Shown: in pieces, positions 31,189-40,081 of the stretch | Position numbering within the stretch: the first letter of the stretch is position 1 | Layout of the letters: each line of letters starts with the position of its first letter | Assembly (NCBI RefSeq): GCF_030812915.1 | Contig: NZ_JAUSTQ010000003.1 | Coordinates: 238,777 to 302,776 of the forward strand | Direction: 5' to 3' | DNA length: 64,000 nucleotides | Origin: Alkalibacillus salilacus | GTDB taxonomy: Bacteria > Bacillota > Bacilli > Bacillales > Alkalibacillaceae | Position numbers and translations under genes: made by a program | The notes under the pieces: generated by a model | What the model saw: only the letters and a program-made list of their open reading frames with translations | Told to the model about the DNA's origin: nothing | The model's database searches: none

Positions 31189-32487
31189 TTAATCAAAGAA
31201 GTAGTTTTGTATTTTCTTCATGAAACCTTCTTTATCTTTCGTTTGTTCCTTTTCCTTACGTTTAGGTTGTTCTTGTTTTGGTTGTTGTTTTGGTTTCGTA
31301 CTAGGTTCTTGATTTGACTGTTGTGTCTTAATGCCACTGCCAAACTCTTTACCCTGTATTTTCGCATTTCGATAGGCGAATTGCAAGGTACCTAAGCCAA
31401 CTGAGAATTGTGGCTCACGTACTCCAATATGCTTTGGCACAGACAAACGAACATTGGTTCTGAATGTATCACGTGCTAAATCAACAACACCTGGTAATTG
31501 CATAAGACCACCAGTTAATACATACCCACCAGGTAAGTCTGGATAACCCATGCGTCGAAATTCTTGTAAAACAAATTGGAATATCTCATCCAAACGAGCT
31601 TCAATAATTTCAGCAATTTCAACTTGACTAACTGTTTTCGTTTCATCGTTTCCTATTGAAGTCACTTGAAAAGTATGATCTTCACTTGCTGTTTCGAGTT
31701 GAGCATGACCATGATTTAATTTAATCTGGTCAGCCTCTTCAGTTGAAGTCTTTAATACGATTGAAATATCTTTTGTAACATTGTCTCCGCCAAGTGGTAT
31801 GACGGATGTATTAATTAGATGTCCATCCGCAAAGAAAGATACTGTTGTACTTCCAGCTCCAACATTCACTAACCCAACACCTAAAGTCTTTTCATCTTGT
31901 GATAAAGCGACTTCGCCAGCAGCAAGCGGTTGTAAACTAATATCTTCTACATACAGACCTGCTCGTTCTACACATTTTAATATGTTATGTAAGTTCGTTT
32001 TACCACAAGTAATCAATGTTCCTTGCATTTCTAAACGAACACCAATCATGCCACGAGGATCAGAGATCTCATCCTGGCCATCAACAATAAATTGTCGTGG
32101 TATAACATCGACAATTTCACGCTCAGGAGGGATTTGCATAACTTGTGATGCTTCTATAACTCTTGCAATATCTTCTTGTTCAATTTCTCGCGTCTCACTA
32201 GATACAGCGACAACTCCATGACAATCTTGTAATTGAATATGATCGCCGTTAATCGACACGACGACACGTTGGATTGTCATATCAACCATTCTTTCCGCTT
32301 GATCTACGGCGCTTTGAATAGCATGAACGGTTTGATCAATATCAACAATGGCACCTTTCTTCATTCCTGATGATTCTGCTGTTCCAACTCCGATTACATT
32401 AATCGTGTCATTTGAAACTTCTCCAATGATGACCTTCACTTTGGATGTCCCTATATCCAAACTAACCAAAATTTCACTTCGGTTCAT
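31189..32487 (-). CDS. ftsA: Cell division protein FtsA
   Basis: Actin-like tether of FtsZ to the membrane. ATP-binding motifs: LDIGTSKVKVIIGE at the start, GAGSTTVSFFADG and VLTGGLMQLPGV. The 1C domain is present between them. The C-terminal 60 residues are a K/Q/P-rich linker ending in the amphipathic membrane helix FMKKIQNYFFD. 432 aa. The start has GGAGGTG. A sigma-H-like promoter candidate lies upstream. Confidence 0.97.
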   Translation of the reverse strand: MNRSEILVSLDIGTSKVKVIIGEVSNDTINVIGVGTAESSGMKKGAIVDIDQTVHAIQSAVDQAERMVDMTIQRVVVSINGDHIQLQDCHGVVAVSSETREIEQEDIARVIEASQVMQIPPEREIVDVIPRQFIVDGQDEISDPRGMIGVRLEMQGTLITCGKTNLHNILKCVERAGLYVEDISLQPLAAGEVALSQDEKTLGVGLVNVGAGSTTVSFFADGHLINTSVIPLGGDNVTKDISIVLKTSTEEADQIKLNHGHAQLETASEDHTFQVTSIGNDETKTVSQVEIAEIIEARLDEIFQFVLQEFRRMGYPDLPGGYVLTGGLMQLPGVVDLARDTFRTNVRLSVPKHIGVREPQFSVGLGTLQFAYRNAKIQGKEFGSGIKTQQSNQEPSTKPKQQPKQEQPKRKEKEQTKDKEGFMKKIQNYFFD

Positions 32488-32562
32488 GATTGCACCTCCA
32501 GTAACTGCTCCGTTTTCTATATCGATTCAACGCATCCCATGCGCTTAAACTTCTAATGTATA

Positions 32563-32591
32563 ATAATTCAACTAAAGAAGGCTGAATCCCT
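32563..32591 (-). promoter_or_regulatory. Candidate sigma-H promoter of ftsAZ
   Basis: Minus-strand AGGGATT, about 15 bp, then GAATTAT. This approximates the sigma-H pattern (AGGAATT and GAAT). B. subtilis ftsAZ has a sigma-H promoter for asymmetric septation, which supports the idea. Match is imperfect. Confidence 0.4.
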
Positions 32592-32618
32592 GCATAATCT
32601 TACAACTTTCTACATTTT

Positions 32619-33413
32619 TTACGAACCATTTTCAATCTCGACCCGTTCCTCATCATTGCTTGATTCATAAGGGACAAAATAAGCACCGACATCAAGGTGA
32701 AGCACACCCTCCATTGATTCTTCTTCAATCTGGGCTGCAATGGATGGATAGGATTCCATCTTATCAGCTAATTGATCAATCGTTGCTATAATCTCTTGTC
32801 CATCTATTGTGAATAAACGAATGCGCCTTTGGTCCTGATCATTTGGTTCGTAATATATTTCAGAAATTAACCGTGATATTGCCTCAGGCATACTAGCCAT
32901 TTGTTCTGCAACATCTTGTAAAAACTCATCTTCAAAGTTATGAAGTAATGGCGCATCTTCACGTGGCAAATTTAATTCTACACGCTCTAATCGTTCACCA
33001 TTTTGCAAAATTGGATAGAAATAATCACCTGACTGTTGATAAGCAATACGTTCAAATTCAGACACCGAGATAAGAACTGTATTATACCATTCTCGTGATA
33101 TTTCAACTTGTTCAATTTCAGGATGTTGTTCTACTTGCTCTTTTATTTCATTTAATTTCAGTTGCCAAAAGGAATCATCTGTTTGAACAGATGATAGTTC
33201 CACTACTTTTTCAGTATCTAAAGTTGAATTGCCAGTCGTTTCAATCGACTTGACATGGCTAAGTGGCGATTGTATGTACACAATAATTAGAATTAATAAT
33301 ATAATCATGATCATTACCATATAAAAACGCCGGTTTGCCCGTCTTTTTCGTGTTTGTTTTAATTGCGGCATGCGTTCTTCTAACGAAACAACTTTTTCTC
33401 GATCATCAGCCAT
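32619..33413 (-). CDS. divIB: Cell division protein DivIB/FtsQ
   Basis: Bitopic divisome protein that works with FtsL and DivIC. Short basic cytoplasmic tail (KQTRKRRANRRFY), one membrane helix at about residues 32-50, POTRA domain (about 52-120, HVKSIETTGNSTLDTEKVVEL), then the beta domain and an acidic C-terminal tail. 264 aa. Start behind AAGGAG. Preceded by its own extended -10 promoter rather than by murB. Confidence 0.92.
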   Translation of the reverse strand: MADDREKVVSLEERMPQLKQTRKRRANRRFYMVMIMIILLILIIVYIQSPLSHVKSIETTGNSTLDTEKVVELSSVQTDDSFWQLKLNEIKEQVEQHPEIEQVEISREWYNTVLISVSEFERIAYQQSGDYFYPILQNGERLERVELNLPREDAPLLHNFEDEFLQDVAEQMASMPEAISRLISEIYYEPNDQDQRRIRLFTIDGQEIIATIDQLADKMESYPSIAAQIEEESMEGVLHLDVGAYFVPYESSNDEERVEIENGS

Positions 33414-33485
33414 CGTTAAGCGGCTCCTTACAGACTTATCACTTTAAAAAGTGACAGTCATCCTATCTTATCAATCTATTAACCC

Positions 33486-33514
33486 ATTATAGCATAGATT
33501 TTCGTAATAATAAT
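33486..33514 (-). promoter_or_regulatory. Promoter upstream of divIB
   Basis: Extended -10 element TGCTATAAT (33486-33494 on the minus strand) about 75 bp before divIB; the -35 region (TTATTA) is weak. It follows the spoVE terminator, so divIB appears to open a new transcription unit. Confidence 0.6.
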
Positions 33515-33595
33515 AAGGTATTTGGGGCTAAATTGAAGATTTTCTCAAAATTTTGGCTTTACTATTTAAACATTAATTATATAAAAGAACCAAAC

Positions 33596-33626
33596 ATAAA
33601 AACAAGCTCGCTATGTTAGCGAGCCA
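33596..33626 (-). terminator. Terminator after the spoVE-type gene
   Basis: GCTCGCTA / TAGCGAGC, 3-nt loop, then TTGTTTTT on the minus strand. Ends the murE-to-spoVE transcript before divIB. Confidence 0.8.
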
Positions 33627-33641
33627 AAGTTAAATCTTTAT

Positions 33642-34748
33642 TTACGTTTTTATTTTCGCATATTGACTAATATTTAACAATAAGCCTAGCGAGATTAATG
33701 TAATAGTTAATGATGAGCCACCATAACTCAGTAGTGGTAATGTTATGCCAGTTACAGGAATTAATCCAATCACGACACTAATATTGATCATGACTTGAAT
33801 TGAAAACATGGCCGTAATGCCAAACGCTAATAATGAAGCGCTTAAATCCTCAACGTTTAACGCTGTGATAATACCACGCCAAATAATAATAAAGAACAGC
33901 CCAATAATCACACTGCCACCAATCAAGCCTAACTCTTCAGCAATGATCGCAAATATAAAGTCTGTTTGTGGTTCAGGAAGGTAAAAATATTTCTGCATAC
34001 TCTCACCAAACCCGAGCCCCAATAAACCACCTGGACCAATGGCATATAAAGACTGAATGATTTGAAACCCATCACCCAAAGGGTCTTCCCAAGGATTTAA
34101 AAATGCTGTTATTCGATTAATTCGATAAGGAGCAGATGCGATAAGTGCCACGAATCCAGCCAAACCAACTATTGCTAACGATACAAAATGACTTATTTTT
34201 GCACCTGCTATATAAAGCATCAACATTCCTGTACCGACTAATACAACGCCTGTCCCAAGATCAGGCTGTAACATTATAAGACCAAAAGGAATAATCAATA
34301 ACAATAATAGTGGAAAAAATCCCTTTTTAAATTGATACAAACGATCTTGCCACTTAGGTAACCAAGCTGCGAATAGCAGGATCACGCCCACTTTCATAAA
34401 TTCACTCGGTTGAATACTAAACGCACCAACACCTACCCAACTCTGAGCGCCACCACGCACCATGCCAATACCTGGAATTAAAACAACGATTAAAAATATG
34501 AAACACGCACTATAAATAATAATAGCGAATTTCAAAAACTGCTCATACGGCGTTTTAATCATAAAAATAATACCTAATAGACCAAGAAAGGCAAACAACG
34601 CTTGTCGCTTCAAATAAAATGTTGAATCATCGAACTTATATTCTGACCAGACTGAAGACGCACTATAAACCATAACCAAGCCAATCACTAATAATGAAAA
34701 AATTGCAAATAATAAAACTCGATCAATAGAATGAAATGATTTGAACAA
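33642..34748 (-). CDS. spoVE: SEDS-family peptidoglycan glycosyltransferase (SpoVE/FtsW type)
   Basis: Polymerises lipid II together with a class B PBP. Ten membrane segments; the family motifs VMVYSASSVWS, LLLIIPFGLIMLQPDLGTGVV, GGLLGLGFGESMQKYFYLPEPQTDFIFA and LPLLSYGGSSL are intact. I propose TTG at 34746-34748 with AGGGG 7 nt upstream, giving 368 aa (B. subtilis SpoVE 366). Position between murD and divIB is that of spoVE, but sequence alone does not exclude FtsW. Its ribosome binding site lies in a terminator-like hairpin, suggesting restrained expression. Confidence 0.88.
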   Translation of the reverse strand: MFKSFHSIDRVLLFAIFSLLVIGLVMVYSASSVWSEYKFDDSTFYLKRQALFAFLGLLGIIFMIKTPYEQFLKFAIIIYSACFIFLIVVLIPGIGMVRGGAQSWVGVGAFSIQPSEFMKVGVILLFAAWLPKWQDRLYQFKKGFFPLLLLLIIPFGLIMLQPDLGTGVVLVGTGMLMLYIAGAKISHFVSLAIVGLAGFVALIASAPYRINRITAFLNPWEDPLGDGFQIIQSLYAIGPGGLLGLGFGESMQKYFYLPEPQTDFIFAIIAEELGLIGGSVIIGLFFIIIWRGIITALNVEDLSASLLAFGITAMFSIQVMINISVVIGLIPVTGITLPLLSYGGSSLTITLISLGLLLNISQYAKIKT

Positions 34749-34786
34749 AAAAACACCCCTAACTTCAAAGAGGAAGTTGGGGCTTA
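34749..34786 (-). promoter_or_regulatory. Terminator-like hairpin covering the SEDS gene ribosome binding site
   Basis: Minus-strand CCCCAACTTC, loop CTCTTT, GAAGTTAGGGG (one bulged A), then TGTTTTTTTG. The T-run reaches the TTG start codon, and the AGGGG Shine-Dalgarno is the 3' arm. It could act as an intrinsic terminator after murD, as a translational switch, or as both. Confidence 0.7.
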
Positions 34787-34806
34787 CGTCATGGACAAGC
34801 CCCTTA

Positions 34807-36153
34807 CTAGAGCTTATGCACGACATCGATAAACATGTCACCGCGATCTTCAAATGTTTTGAACTGATCCCAACTAGCGCACGCTGGGGATAATAAAATA
34901 ACGTCACCTACTTCACTTTGAAGATAGGCTTCATTCGTTGCGTCATCAATGTTGTCACAAATTGTTACGTTATGATAATCATGCTCATACGCTGAATGAG
35001 CAATCTTCTGCGCCGACTCACCATATACTACACAATATTTAACACCATCAAATTGTGCAATAAGCTCATCGAATGCGACTCCACGGTCTAACCCGCCTGC
35101 AATTAAAACAATTGGATTAGAAAAAGACTGAATAGCTTTTGTCGTCGCTAAGATATTGGTCGCTTTTGAATCATTATAAACCAATCGACCATCAACAGAT
35201 TTCACAAATTGCAATCGATGTTTAACCCCTGTAAATTGCTTTAACACCGATTCAATAACTGAGTGAGGAACATTAAACTGAGAAGCTACAGCAATACTAG
35301 CTAATACATTTTCTAAATTGTGGTCGCCAGGTAAAGCGACATCACGTTCAGCCATCAACCGCTCTTGACCAATATAAATATCACCATCAAAGCATGTAAC
35401 ACCATAATCCATAGAATGTGTCACAGAGAAAGGAACAGGGGTCGCCTGCAACCATTCCTGTTTTGATGCAATTGTGGAGTCGTCATGATTATATACAACA
35501 AAATCATCTGCTGTTTGCCGTTCAACTAAACGAAACTTGGAATTTACATAGTCCTCAAGGGTTTGATGATAATCAAGATGCGCCTCTGTTATATTTAGCA
35601 ACACTGCAATGTCTGGTTTGAACTGATGAATAGCTTTTAGTTGAAAAGATGATAATTCCATCACTACTGGCTGACTTGGCTTCTGTTCACGTACTACTTC
35701 TGAAGCAACTACACCAATATTTCCAGCTAGAAGTGGATTCAAACCCGCTTCATCTAAAATACGATGGACGAGTGTTGTGGTTGTCGTTTTTCCATTTGTT
35801 CCAGTAATGGCGACAAGCGGCCCATCGATTAAAAGGTAAGCTAATTCTACTTCTGTCACAACGGGCACACCTTGTTTTTCAGCTTCAGCAACAATGACAT
35901 GTTGATGAGGGATTCCCGGATTTTTAACTACTAGATCTACACCATCTAACACTGATAAAGGATGATCACCTGTGACTACTTCAACACCCAATTCTGCGAA
36001 GTATTGTGCCGTTTCGTTATGTTCAAATGGTTGCTTATCATTAATCGCAAATGAAATATGGCTATCATATAGTAATTGAGCAGCTGCTTGTCCGCTCTTA
36101 GCTAAACCTAATACAAGAACATGCTGATATGGGAAATTCTTTAACGTTTTCAC
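34807..36153 (-). CDS. murD: UDP-N-acetylmuramoylalanine-D-glutamate ligase
   Basis: Adds D-Glu to UDP-MurNAc-L-Ala in the cytoplasm. N-terminal Rossmann-like UMAG domain (HVLVLGLAKSGQAAAQLL), ATP site VAITGTNGKTTTTTLVHR near residue 115, and the C-terminal ligase domain with YNDSKATNILATTKAI. 448 aa from a GTG start at 36151-36153 behind GAGGTG. It overlaps the mraY stop by one base, so translation is coupled. Confidence 0.96.
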   Translation of the reverse strand: MKTLKNFPYQHVLVLGLAKSGQAAAQLLYDSHISFAINDKQPFEHNETAQYFAELGVEVVTGDHPLSVLDGVDLVVKNPGIPHQHVIVAEAEKQGVPVVTEVELAYLLIDGPLVAITGTNGKTTTTTLVHRILDEAGLNPLLAGNIGVVASEVVREQKPSQPVVMELSSFQLKAIHQFKPDIAVLLNITEAHLDYHQTLEDYVNSKFRLVERQTADDFVVYNHDDSTIASKQEWLQATPVPFSVTHSMDYGVTCFDGDIYIGQERLMAERDVALPGDHNLENVLASIAVASQFNVPHSVIESVLKQFTGVKHRLQFVKSVDGRLVYNDSKATNILATTKAIQSFSNPIVLIAGGLDRGVAFDELIAQFDGVKYCVVYGESAQKIAHSAYEHDYHNVTICDNIDDATNEAYLQSEVGDVILLSPACASWDQFKTFEDRGDMFIDVVHKL

Positions 36154-37136
36154 TAAATAAACACCTCGATGTAAACACCTAATGCAGCACAAATAAACCC
36201 TACGGTCCAGAAAGTAGCTACAACTCGCCATTCAGACCAACCACTTAACTCATAATGGTGATGTAGTGGGCTCATTTTCAGCACTCTTTGACCAGTAGCT
36301 TTAAACACAATAACTTGTAACATAACCGATAACGTCTCAACAACAAATACACCGCCGATTAGAATCAATAATAATTCTAATTTCATTAAAATCGCAATAA
36401 TCGCTAATGATGCACCTACTGCAAGTGATCCTGTATCGCCCATAAAGACTTTAGCTGGATGACTATTAAAGACAAGAAAACCTAATAGCGCACCTACCAT
36501 AGCAAATGTGAAAATAACAATTTCTGACGGTAAACCGTAAGCCCAACCAATAATACCAAAAGCTGCGAATGCAATCGATGCTGTTCCTGAAACTAAACCA
36601 TCTAGTCCATCTGTTAAATTAACGGCATTCGATGTACCGACAAGCATTAGTAAAATGAGTACACTATATAGCCAACCGAACTCTAGCGATAAATCTGTCC
36701 CAGGTAATGTAACAGCCGTTGAGAAATCACTATTATGTAAAATCCAATAAACAACAACTGCGATCACGATCTGAGCAAGCATTTTTTGTTTTGAAGTTAA
36801 ACCTAGATTACGTTTTTTAGCAATAATAATAAAATCGTCTAAAAACCCAATTAACCCATAACCAACTAATACGATGAGTGCAATCGCCAATTCTTTTGTC
36901 ATTAATAAGCTTGTCTCAAACCATGTAAGAGCCAAACTAGCTATAACAGTAGCGAATATAATCATTAAGCCGCCCATAGTTGGTGTGCCTGATTTAACTT
37001 GATGTGATTCCGGTCCTTCTTCACGAATACTTTGACCGAATTTCAATCGTTTTAGAAACGGAATAAATATTGGTGAACACATGACGGTTATTAAAAAGCC
37101 AACCGCCATAGTAATCAAGATAGTCGACTGTGACAC
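36153..37136 (-). CDS. mraY: Phospho-N-acetylmuramoyl-pentapeptide transferase
   Basis: Transfers phospho-MurNAc-pentapeptide to undecaprenyl phosphate, making lipid I. Ten membrane helices; catalytic Asp motifs [20 protein letters not shown] and [15 protein letters not shown], plus the [15 protein letters not shown] loop, are all present. 327 aa. GTG start behind AAAGGAAG. Between murF and murD. Confidence 0.97.
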   Translation of the reverse strand: MSQSTILITMAVGFLITVMCSPIFIPFLKRLKFGQSIREEGPESHQVKSGTPTMGGLMIIFATVIASLALTWFETSLLMTKELAIALIVLVGYGLIGFLDDFIIIAKKRNLGLTSKQKMLAQIVIAVVVYWILHNSDFSTAVTLPGTDLSLEFGWLYSVLILLMLVGTSNAVNLTDGLDGLVSGTASIAFAAFGIIGWAYGLPSEIVIFTFAMVGALLGFLVFNSHPAKVFMGDTGSLAVGASLAIIAILMKLELLLILIGGVFVVETLSVMLQVIVFKATGQRVLKMSPLHHHYELSGWSEWRVVATFWTVGFICAALGVYIEVFI

Positions 37137-37169
37137 AATTAGAACTTCCTTTCTTCTACATATATAAAA

Positions 37170-38522
37170 TTAATTCATTAACTCATCAATAATTTTTTCC
37201 AACTGCATACCTCTAGATGCTTTGAATAAAATAACACTATCACTTTTTAAGTACGGCTTAATCAAAGAATTAGCATCTGCATTGGATTCAACATGAGTCT
37301 TATACCCTGTGAAGTCGTCAGATAATCCTTCATGAATATGACGGCTCGCCTCACCTATTGTAATTAATGCTGTAATATCAGAATCAATTGATGTTCCTAC
37401 TTTTCGGTGTTCAGTTTCAAGATGATCACCCAGCTCAAAAATATCCCCTAATACAAGCACTTTGCTTTGTTGCTTCATATTTTTGATAACATCAATTGAT
37501 GCTTTCATAGATGTAGCTGAAGCATTGTAGGCATCATTGATCATGACAGCACCTGACTCCGTTTCAATCTGCTCAAACCTCATACCAGGCAAGGTTAAGT
37601 CCGCCAATGTTTGAACCATTTCTCCTTCTGGAACTTCAAAAGCACGGCCAACCGCAAGTGCATATGCGCTGTTTTTCGCTTGGTGGCGACCTAGTAATGG
37701 GATCGATACAGGCATCTCATTGATCATGAACGTCGTTTGATCATCATGTTGTTCAACTTGAGATACGACGTAATCCAATTCGTAGCCAAAGCCACACGTG
37801 ATCATCTGCTGTGTTAAACTAACATCTAACAATGGTTCATCTCCATCTAATATGACTAACCCAGATGTCTTCATTCCTTCGATAATTTCTAATTTTGCCT
37901 GTGAAATACCTTTGCGACTACCTAAGTATTCAATATGGGATTCACCAATATTAGTGATTACAGCTATATCTGGTTGTGCTATTTCTGATAAGCGGGCTAT
38001 TTCACCGAATTGATTCATCCCCATTTCTAATACCAGAACTTCCGTATTTTGAGGCATTGCTAAGATGGACAAAGGCATACCAATTAAATTATTTAAATTA
38101 CCTTCTGTTTTAGAAACCTGATAGAATGGCTTTAGACTGGAACTTATAATTTCTTTAGTCGTTGTTTTCCCATTTGACCCTGTTATACCAATTACTGTTG
38201 GGTTAATTTTGTTTCGGTAAGCTTGTGCCAGTTCCTGCAAAGCCATTAATGAATCATTAACAAGGAAAAACGGAATATTGTTAGGTTTGTTTTCAGGAAG
38301 TGGTTGGTCTTTCTGCCAAATAACAGCGACAGCTCCCTTATCTATGGCCTGCAAAACAAAATCGTGCCCATTGAAACGTTCACCAATGATTGGCACGAAT
38401 AACCCTTGAGTTACCGATACTCGACTATCAGTATAAATTTCTTGTATTTTTAATTCTTCTCGTATATCCCCTGAAAATTCTGGAAAGAGTTGATTTAGAA
38501 AATTAACAGTAAATTTAGTCAT
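37170..38522 (-). CDS. murF: UDP-MurNAc-tripeptide D-alanyl-D-alanine ligase
   Basis: Adds D-Ala-D-Ala to the muropeptide precursor. ATP site IGITGSNGKTTTKEII near residue 108, EMGMNQFGEIARLS, and the C-terminal domain with INDAYNASATSMKASID. 450 aa using the ATG (MTKFTVN) that has AGGAG 7 nt upstream. Adjacent to murE with a 12-bp gap. Confidence 0.96.
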   Translation of the reverse strand: MTKFTVNFLNQLFPEFSGDIREELKIQEIYTDSRVSVTQGLFVPIIGERFNGHDFVLQAIDKGAVAVIWQKDQPLPENKPNNIPFFLVNDSLMALQELAQAYRNKINPTVIGITGSNGKTTTKEIISSSLKPFYQVSKTEGNLNNLIGMPLSILAMPQNTEVLVLEMGMNQFGEIARLSEIAQPDIAVITNIGESHIEYLGSRKGISQAKLEIIEGMKTSGLVILDGDEPLLDVSLTQQMITCGFGYELDYVVSQVEQHDDQTTFMINEMPVSIPLLGRHQAKNSAYALAVGRAFEVPEGEMVQTLADLTLPGMRFEQIETESGAVMINDAYNASATSMKASIDVIKNMKQQSKVLVLGDIFELGDHLETEHRKVGTSIDSDITALITIGEASRHIHEGLSDDFTGYKTHVESNADANSLIKPYLKSDSVILFKASRGMQLEKIIDELMN

Positions 38523-38534
38523 TGCCATGCTCCT

Positions 38535-40016
38535 TTATGACTTTTGCCGCGCTAAAATTAGTTCACGCGCTACTTCTCGATCATCGAAATGATGACGCTC
38601 ACCAGCAATGTCTTGATACGTTTCATGACCCTTACCAGCAATTAAAATCATATCACGCTCACCCGCGTTGTCAATGGCCGTTTTGATCGCGTCACGTCTG
38701 CTTTCAATCACCTTAAAATGGTTACTATTATCATCTAAGTGTTTAGTCATATCTTTTAAAATGGCATGTGGGTCTTCTGTTCGTGGATTATCGGAAGTGA
38801 ATATAACTTCATCACTATAAGCAATAGCGGCATCAGCCATTTTTGGTCGTTTTGAACGATCACGATCTCCACCACAACCAACAATTGTAATAACACGTCC
38901 ATGTTTCAACTCTTCAATTGTTTGTAACACATTCAAGAGAGAATCAGGAGTATGTGCAAAATCAACAACAACCGTGTAATCTTGATTTGCATCTATCAAT
39001 TCAAATCGACCTGGAACACCTTGTAGTTGTTCGATGGCACTTTTAATTATTTCTAATGATACTCCATGTTGATAAGCCACGCCAATCGCAGCCAATATAT
39101 TATATATATTAAACTTACCAGACATTTTCGTGGTGATTGGAATGTCACCAAGTGGCGTCTTCACGACAAATGATAATCCATTTGGGGATAACTCATAGTC
39201 CTCTACTTGAATAACAGCTGATTGTTCTAAACTATATGAAATAATTGATTGAGCCGTTGACCTCACCATGACATCACTGTATGTGTCATCAATATTGATG
39301 ACGGCTGATTTAGTTTTACCTTGTAACGGCTGTCCTAATTGAGCAAATAATAAGGACTTTGCATAAGCATAATCATCCATATGCGGATGATAGTCAAGAT
39401 GATCTTGTGATAAGTTCGTAAAAACAGCGTCATCGAAGTCAATACCTAACACTCTTCCTTGTTTTAAAGCATGTGAGGATACTTCCATGACCACGGTATC
39501 AACATTTTCTTCACGCATTAAATGTAAGTGTCTATGTAAAAATAAGGCATCAGGTGTTGTGTTTTCAACAGGTATTCGTTTATCTCCTATTTTCATATCT
39601 ATTGTGCCAATTACAGCAGTCTTTTGTCCTACTTCTGAAAAGATCGCATCAAGTAAATACGTTAATGTTGTTTTGCCATTTGTCCCAGTAATTCCAATAA
39701 CGTTCATGCCTTCACTAGGATAGCCATAAAACGCATTAGCTAAATCCGCTAAGGCATGAACAGCACTCGGTACTAATATAACTGGCACATCGACATCCAC
39801 CTGTTTTTCAGCAACGATCGCTTTAGCACCTTGTTCGACAGCTACTCCAGCATAATCGTGACCATCTACTGTCAAACCTTCCATACAAATGAATAATGAC
39901 CCATTGCTTACCTGTCTAGAGTCCATCTCAATAGCTGAAACATCTATTTTCTGAATGGTTTCTCGATCTATAGCATTTATCGTTTGTGTTGATTGAATTA
40001 ATTCGTATAAGTTCAT
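38535..40016 (-). CDS. murE: UDP-MurNAc-tripeptide synthetase (meso-diaminopimelate adding)
   Basis: Adds the third residue of the stem peptide. ATP site IGITGTNGKTTLTYLLDA near residue 110. The specificity motif DNPRTEDP marks use of meso-diaminopimelate rather than lysine, so the wall is probably DAP-type. Also DFAHTPDSLLNVL and GKGHETYQ. 493 aa. AAAGG site upstream. Confidence 0.97.
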   Translation of the reverse strand: MNLYELIQSTQTINAIDRETIQKIDVSAIEMDSRQVSNGSLFICMEGLTVDGHDYAGVAVEQGAKAIVAEKQVDVDVPVILVPSAVHALADLANAFYGYPSEGMNVIGITGTNGKTTLTYLLDAIFSEVGQKTAVIGTIDMKIGDKRIPVENTTPDALFLHRHLHLMREENVDTVVMEVSSHALKQGRVLGIDFDDAVFTNLSQDHLDYHPHMDDYAYAKSLLFAQLGQPLQGKTKSAVINIDDTYSDVMVRSTAQSIISYSLEQSAVIQVEDYELSPNGLSFVVKTPLGDIPITTKMSGKFNIYNILAAIGVAYQHGVSLEIIKSAIEQLQGVPGRFELIDANQDYTVVVDFAHTPDSLLNVLQTIEELKHGRVITIVGCGGDRDRSKRPKMADAAIAYSDEVIFTSDNPRTEDPHAILKDMTKHLDDNSNHFKVIESRRDAIKTAIDNAGERDMILIAGKGHETYQDIAGERHHFDDREVARELILARQKS

Positions 40017-40081
40017 ATAATCACTACCTTTAATACAGTTTACCTATACTATTATAACAAATTCTGTCTAAGTCGAGGAAC

